Assembly: GCF_018403185.1 (NCBI RefSeq)
Contig: NZ_BOSE01000001.1
Coordinates: 1-64,000 of the forward strand
Direction of reading: 5' to 3'
Source of the DNA: Paenibacillus montaniterrae
GTDB taxonomy: Bacteria; Bacillota; Bacilli; Paenibacillales; Paenibacillaceae
DNA length: 64,000 nucleotides
Shown: piece after piece, positions 61,165-64,000 of the stretch
Position numbering within the stretch: the first letter of the stretch is position 1
How the letters are laid out: every line of letters starts with the position of its first letter
The notes under the pieces: generated by a model
The model's database searches: none
Seen by the model: the letters and a program-made list of their open reading frames with translations, nothing else
Told to the model about the DNA's origin: nothing
Translations under genes and position numbers: made by a program

Positions 61165-61691
61165 CCCAGTCGCTGTTCTAATGCTTGTACAAAGGCAAGC
61201 GCATAAGGCGGCAAATCTGGCGGACGGCGTGCGGAAATCAGATTTCCATCGACGACAACAGGCTCGTCCAGCCAGGTTGCGCCGGCATTTTCCATATCAT
61301 CGCGTATGCCAGGCGTTGAGGTAACGGTGCGTCCTTGCAATATTTTTGCGGAGATCAGCACCCAGCCTGCATGGCAAATTTGCCCGATCGGTTTATGCTG
61401 CGCGTTCAATTGCTGGACAATTTCCAGCACCTTCGGATAGCGTCTCAGCTTATCAGGAGCCCAGCCTCCCGGCACGAGCAAGCCGTCTATTTGCTCGGCT
61501 TGCAGCTCATCGAATGAAAGATCGGCTACAGCAGGCACGCCGTATTTGCCAATATGCGTCGCTCCTTTTTTCGGACCTGCAAACAGCACAGTCGCACCAG
61601 CCTCGCGAGTACGGTATACTGGATACCATAGCTCCAAATCCTCAAATTCATCATCCAACAGACAAATTACAGTTGCATGTTGCAAAGTCAT
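61161..61691 (-). CDS. DJ-1/PfpI-family protein
   Basis: A 176-residue protein. DDEFEDLELWYPVYRTREAG is the conserved start, DGLLVPGGWAPDKLRR the nucleophile-elbow approach and IGQICHAGWVLISA carries the reactive Cys next to His. Relatives are glyoxalases, deglycases or proteases; which applies is unknown. It converges with enzyme I, overlapping by 4 bp. Confidence 0.9.
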   Translation of the reverse strand: MTLQHATVICLLDDEFEDLELWYPVYRTREAGATVLFAGPKKGATHIGKYGVPAVADLSFDELQAEQIDGLLVPGGWAPDKLRRYPKVLEIVQQLNAQHKPIGQICHAGWVLISAKILQGRTVTSTPGIRDDMENAGATWLDEPVVVDGNLISARRPPDLPPYALAFVQALEQRLG

Positions 61692-61754
61692 AGCGAGCCT
61701 CCTAAAATTTTTATAAGTTTAGTTTATTGTAACGAAGCTGAAAGGTTGAAGCAA

Positions 61755-62222
61755 ATGAAAACTATTGAACCAACGAAAGAAGCTGCCGCTCCAGGCTACA
61801 CAGCACGAATCAAATGGCAGCGCAAGCTGCGCTGGCTGCCGGCCATTATATGGATGGGCGTTATTTTTTATTTATCCTCGCGAACAGGCGATGAAATTAA
61901 TACAGTGCTCCCGTTTATCCAAAAATATTTTCCGTTTATCGAAGATTTCAATTGGGGGCATTATGTCAGCTATTTTGTGTTAGCGATCACGGTTGACTAC
62001 GGCTTTGGCGCCAAGGCGCGAAGCTGGAAAACAAAGCTGTTGATCGTGGCGATCTGTACGCTTTATGGTGTAACGGATGAAATCCATCAATACTTTGTTG
62101 GCGGCAGAATGATGGATATTTATGACGTGCGTAATGATTGCATCGGCGCAGCCTGCTGGGTGCTGCTTGAGCGGATACCATTTGTACGAGCGCTTTGGAA
62201 AAAATTAAGTTTTGCAGCTTAG
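61755..62222 (+). CDS. VanZ-like membrane protein
   Basis: A 155-residue membrane protein with about four hydrophobic segments. WMGVIFYLSSRTGDEI and GVTDEIHQYFVGGRMMDIYD followed by RNDCIGAACWVLL match the VanZ family, which lowers teicoplanin susceptibility in Enterococcus and is widespread with unknown roles. ATG 61755 has AAAGG ten bases upstream. Confidence 0.88.
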   Translation: MKTIEPTKEAAAPGYTARIKWQRKLRWLPAIIWMGVIFYLSSRTGDEINTVLPFIQKYFPFIEDFNWGHYVSYFVLAITVDYGFGAKARSWKTKLLIVAICTLYGVTDEIHQYFVGGRMMDIYDVRNDCIGAACWVLLERIPFVRALWKKLSFAA

Positions 62223-62311
62223 CAGGAAAAGAATCAAAAAATGTCGAATCTCTTACGTGACATAATGTGTATTTTACGCTGATGTGAGATCGTGTGAGGG
62301 AGTGAAATCTC

Positions 62312-62728
62312 ATGCAAAAGCAATGTAATTGTGGTGAGATCATGAATTTAAAGCTAAGAACTGTTATTTTTTCTGGAAGGGTCGAAATTGATAACGTTCC
62401 TATTTATACATGCAATGCATGCAGCCACAGTGAAGTAATTCCTGAAGTGAAGAAGGATCTGTCGGGTCTGATTCAGGAGCTTGGGGCTTGTCCAGAAAAG
62501 CAGAGCTATTTGTTTAACGAGTGCAATGAATGGGCAAATATATTAGTAGAGTATAAATTGACACAAAAAACAGCCCAATCCGCGCAATACAAGCTGGAGC
62601 AAATGGTGGAGCAGCGCACCAATGATTTGCTGGATCTGTATTTGCTGGCTCAAAGCTTGCAGGATGACGCTTGGTTGGAATCGATTCGCAAAAGATTGCA
62701 GCAAATTGGCGCGCAGATGAAATATTGA
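62312..62728 (+). CDS. Zinc-finger-like hypothetical protein
   Basis: A 138-residue protein. CNCG and CNAC pairs in the first 40 residues suggest an N-terminal zinc site of the YgiT type, with VIFSGRVEIDNVPIYTC between them. The C-terminal 80 residues are helical (LVEYKLTQKTAQSAQYKLEQ). GGGAG precedes the ATG. Function is unknown. Confidence 0.65.
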   Translation: MQKQCNCGEIMNLKLRTVIFSGRVEIDNVPIYTCNACSHSEVIPEVKKDLSGLIQELGACPEKQSYLFNECNEWANILVEYKLTQKTAQSAQYKLEQMVEQRTNDLLDLYLLAQSLQDDAWLESIRKRLQQIGAQMKY

Positions 62729-62870
62729 TAAGGCTTATACATACATAACGACAATGGCCGTGCTGTAATTAGGATAGGAGAAACATTGCGAAAATTGTTT
62801 TTTTACAGTATTATAATTCCAATATGTGTCGAACGTATCAATAATTTTATAGTAAATGGAGAGAGTGCTC

Positions 62871-63881
62871 GTGACGGTAACGATATATGATGTAGCAAGA
62901 GAAGCAGGAGTGTCAATGGCAACAGTATCACGTGTAGTGAACAATAATCCGAACGTTAAGCCTGCAACACGCAAAAAGGTTTATGAAGCGATCGAGCGTT
63001 TAGGCTACCGTCCAAATGCGGTAGCTCGCGGCTTGGCCAGCAAAAAAACGACAACGGTTGGTGTTGTAATTCCTGATATTTCCAATGCAATTTTCGCAGA
63101 GGTTGCCCGTGGAATTGAAGATATCGCCAATATGTATCACTACAACATTATTTTGTGCAATGCTGACAAGAAGAAAGAGAAGGAAATCCGCGTAATCAAC
63201 ACGCTGCTAGAGAAGCAAGTAGATGGCTTGCTGTTTATGGGCGGCGCCGTTACAGAGGATCACCAGCAAGCTTTCCGTACAGCGAATGTACCGATTGTGC
63301 TTTGTGCAACCTCGGACGAGTCTGGCAACATTGCATCGGTTGATATTGATCATGAGGCTGCAGCTTATGATGCGGTACAAGCTTTGATCAAGCAAGGTCA
63401 TAAGCGCATTGCGATGATTAGCGGCACGCTTGAGGATCCGTCCAATGGCTTCGCTCGCTTTAGCGGCTACAAGAAAGCATTGATTGAAGCTGGCATTGCC
63501 TATGATGAGACGCTGGTGCGCATCGGCAATTACCGCTACGAGTCTGGTGCAGAGGCTATGCGCTATTTTATCGAGCTTGATCAGCGCCCGACAGCGGTAT
63601 TTTCTGCAACTGATGAAATGGCAATTGGAGCGATTCATGCGATCCAGGATCGCGGCTTGCAGGTTCCAGGCGATATTTCGGTCATTAGCGTTGACAACAG
63701 CCGCATGGCTTCGATGGTGCGTCCGCAGCTTACAACGGTCGCTCAGCCAATGTATGATATCGGAGCGGTATCGATGCGTTTGCTTACAAAGCTGATGAAG
63801 AAGGAAAATGTTGAGCAAGCACAGGTTGTTTTGCCTCACGAGCTTGTTGTTCGTCAATCTGTAGGAGGCAGCAACGCATGA
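62871..63881 (+). CDS. ccpA: Catabolite control protein A (LacI family)
   Basis: A 336-residue regulator. [20 protein letters not shown] is the LacI-type HTH, followed by the hinge [14 protein letters not shown]. The sugar-binding-like core has [20 protein letters not shown], where HPr-Ser46-P docks in CcpA, and [18 protein letters not shown]. It represses and activates carbon genes through cre sites when glycolytic flux is high. GTG 62871 is preferred because GGAGAG lies just upstream. It overlaps the next gene by 4 bp. Confidence 0.9.
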   Translation: MTVTIYDVAREAGVSMATVSRVVNNNPNVKPATRKKVYEAIERLGYRPNAVARGLASKKTTTVGVVIPDISNAIFAEVARGIEDIANMYHYNIILCNADKKKEKEIRVINTLLEKQVDGLLFMGGAVTEDHQQAFRTANVPIVLCATSDESGNIASVDIDHEAAAYDAVQALIKQGHKRIAMISGTLEDPSNGFARFSGYKKALIEAGIAYDETLVRIGNYRYESGAEAMRYFIELDQRPTAVFSATDEMAIGAIHAIQDRGLQVPGDISVISVDNSRMASMVRPQLTTVAQPMYDIGAVSMRLLTKLMKKENVEQAQVVLPHELVVRQSVGGSNA

Positions 63882-64000
63882 CTTTGAAGAAAATCGGCAT
63901 TATTGGCGCTATGCTTGAGGAGATCGAGCTGCTGCATCAAAATGTCCAGCAAGTTGAAGAAGTGAGAAAAGCGGGCGTGAGCTACTACTCGGGCACGCTT
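63878..64000 (+). CDS. mtnN: MTA/SAH nucleosidase, 5' part only
   Basis: The first 41 codons are present before the window ends. [20 protein letters not shown] is the diagnostic N-terminus of 5'-methylthioadenosine/S-adenosylhomocysteine nucleosidase, and VSYYSGTL fits the next strand. GTAGGAGG precedes the ATG. It recycles methylthioadenosine and SAH in sulfur metabolism. Confidence 0.85.
   Translation, partial: MTLKKIGIIGAMLEEIELLHQNVQQVEEVRKAGVSYYSGTL

Overview
The window is about 39 kb of prophage followed by about 25 kb of chromosome. The host looks like a spore-forming, Paenibacillus-like Firmicute. The chromosome carries an SLH-domain surface protein, copper-amine-oxidase-type stalk proteins, a collagen-like GPT-repeat protein, a SpeA-type decarboxylase, UPF0637, DUF1292 and a CcpA-type LacI regulator. 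Ribosome-binding sites are strong GGAGG types, GTG and TTG starts are common, and GC content looks moderate. The species call is inference.

Prophage, 1 to about 39336. This is a temperate siphovirus, and its left end (integrase, main repressor, attL) lies outside the window. From left to right it holds: HTH regulators and small early proteins (1-2.7 kb); a recombination/replication module with a DUF2800 nuclease, a DUF2815 ssDNA-binding protein, a family A DNA polymerase, a DUF3310 protein, a VapE-type primase-helicase, an iteron cluster that may be the phage origin, a VRR-NUC nuclease and a SNF2 helicase (2.7-14.2 kb); a Lar-like protein and a sigma-like late regulator (14.5-15.4 kb); packaging and head genes (16.8-25.7 kb); tail genes (25.7-36.2 kb); holin and amidase (36.3-37.6 kb); and a leftward two-gene accessory operon (37.7-38.7 kb). 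The right end is marked by a tRNA 3'-end fragment (39298-39336), read as attR.

Several insertions stand out from the core phage plan. They are a nucleoside-deoxyribosyltransferase/TIR-like protein on the opposite strand (7180-8025), a TIR-domain protein of the PF10137 type between terminators (15600-16475), a minor capsid protein ending in a polymorphic toxin domain with a candidate immunity gene (20212-22088), a stalk-domain secreted protein with its own extended -10 promoter and terminator (31902-32465), and a proteasome-like Ntn hydrolase with a small partner (37674-38681). The Ntn operon shares an intergenic region with four LexA/DinR-like boxes, one of them inside the spacer of a near-consensus promoter facing the other way. 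Further signals are a short antisense peptide gene (9646-9714), four TGCCG repeats at exactly 11-bp spacing before the late genes, and a split tail-assembly chaperone that needs a +1 or -2 frameshift.

Chromosome, 39340-64000. A terminator follows the tRNA fragment. Then come a collagen-like protein, a DUF3189 protein, a polysaccharide deacetylase, an SLH protein, nicotinate phosphoribosyltransferase, DUF3892, an MBL hydrolase, a stalk protein, DUF1292, a membrane protein, a SpeA-like decarboxylase, an MFS transporter, UPF0637, 6-phosphogluconate dehydrogenase, shikimate kinase, an unusual EPSP synthase, a CoA-binding protein, a GlcNAc/glucose-type PTS permease overlapping PTS enzyme I, a PfpI-family protein, a VanZ-like protein, CcpA and the start of an MTA/SAH nucleosidase. 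The PTS permease, enzyme I and CcpA together make this a sugar-uptake and catabolite-control neighbourhood.
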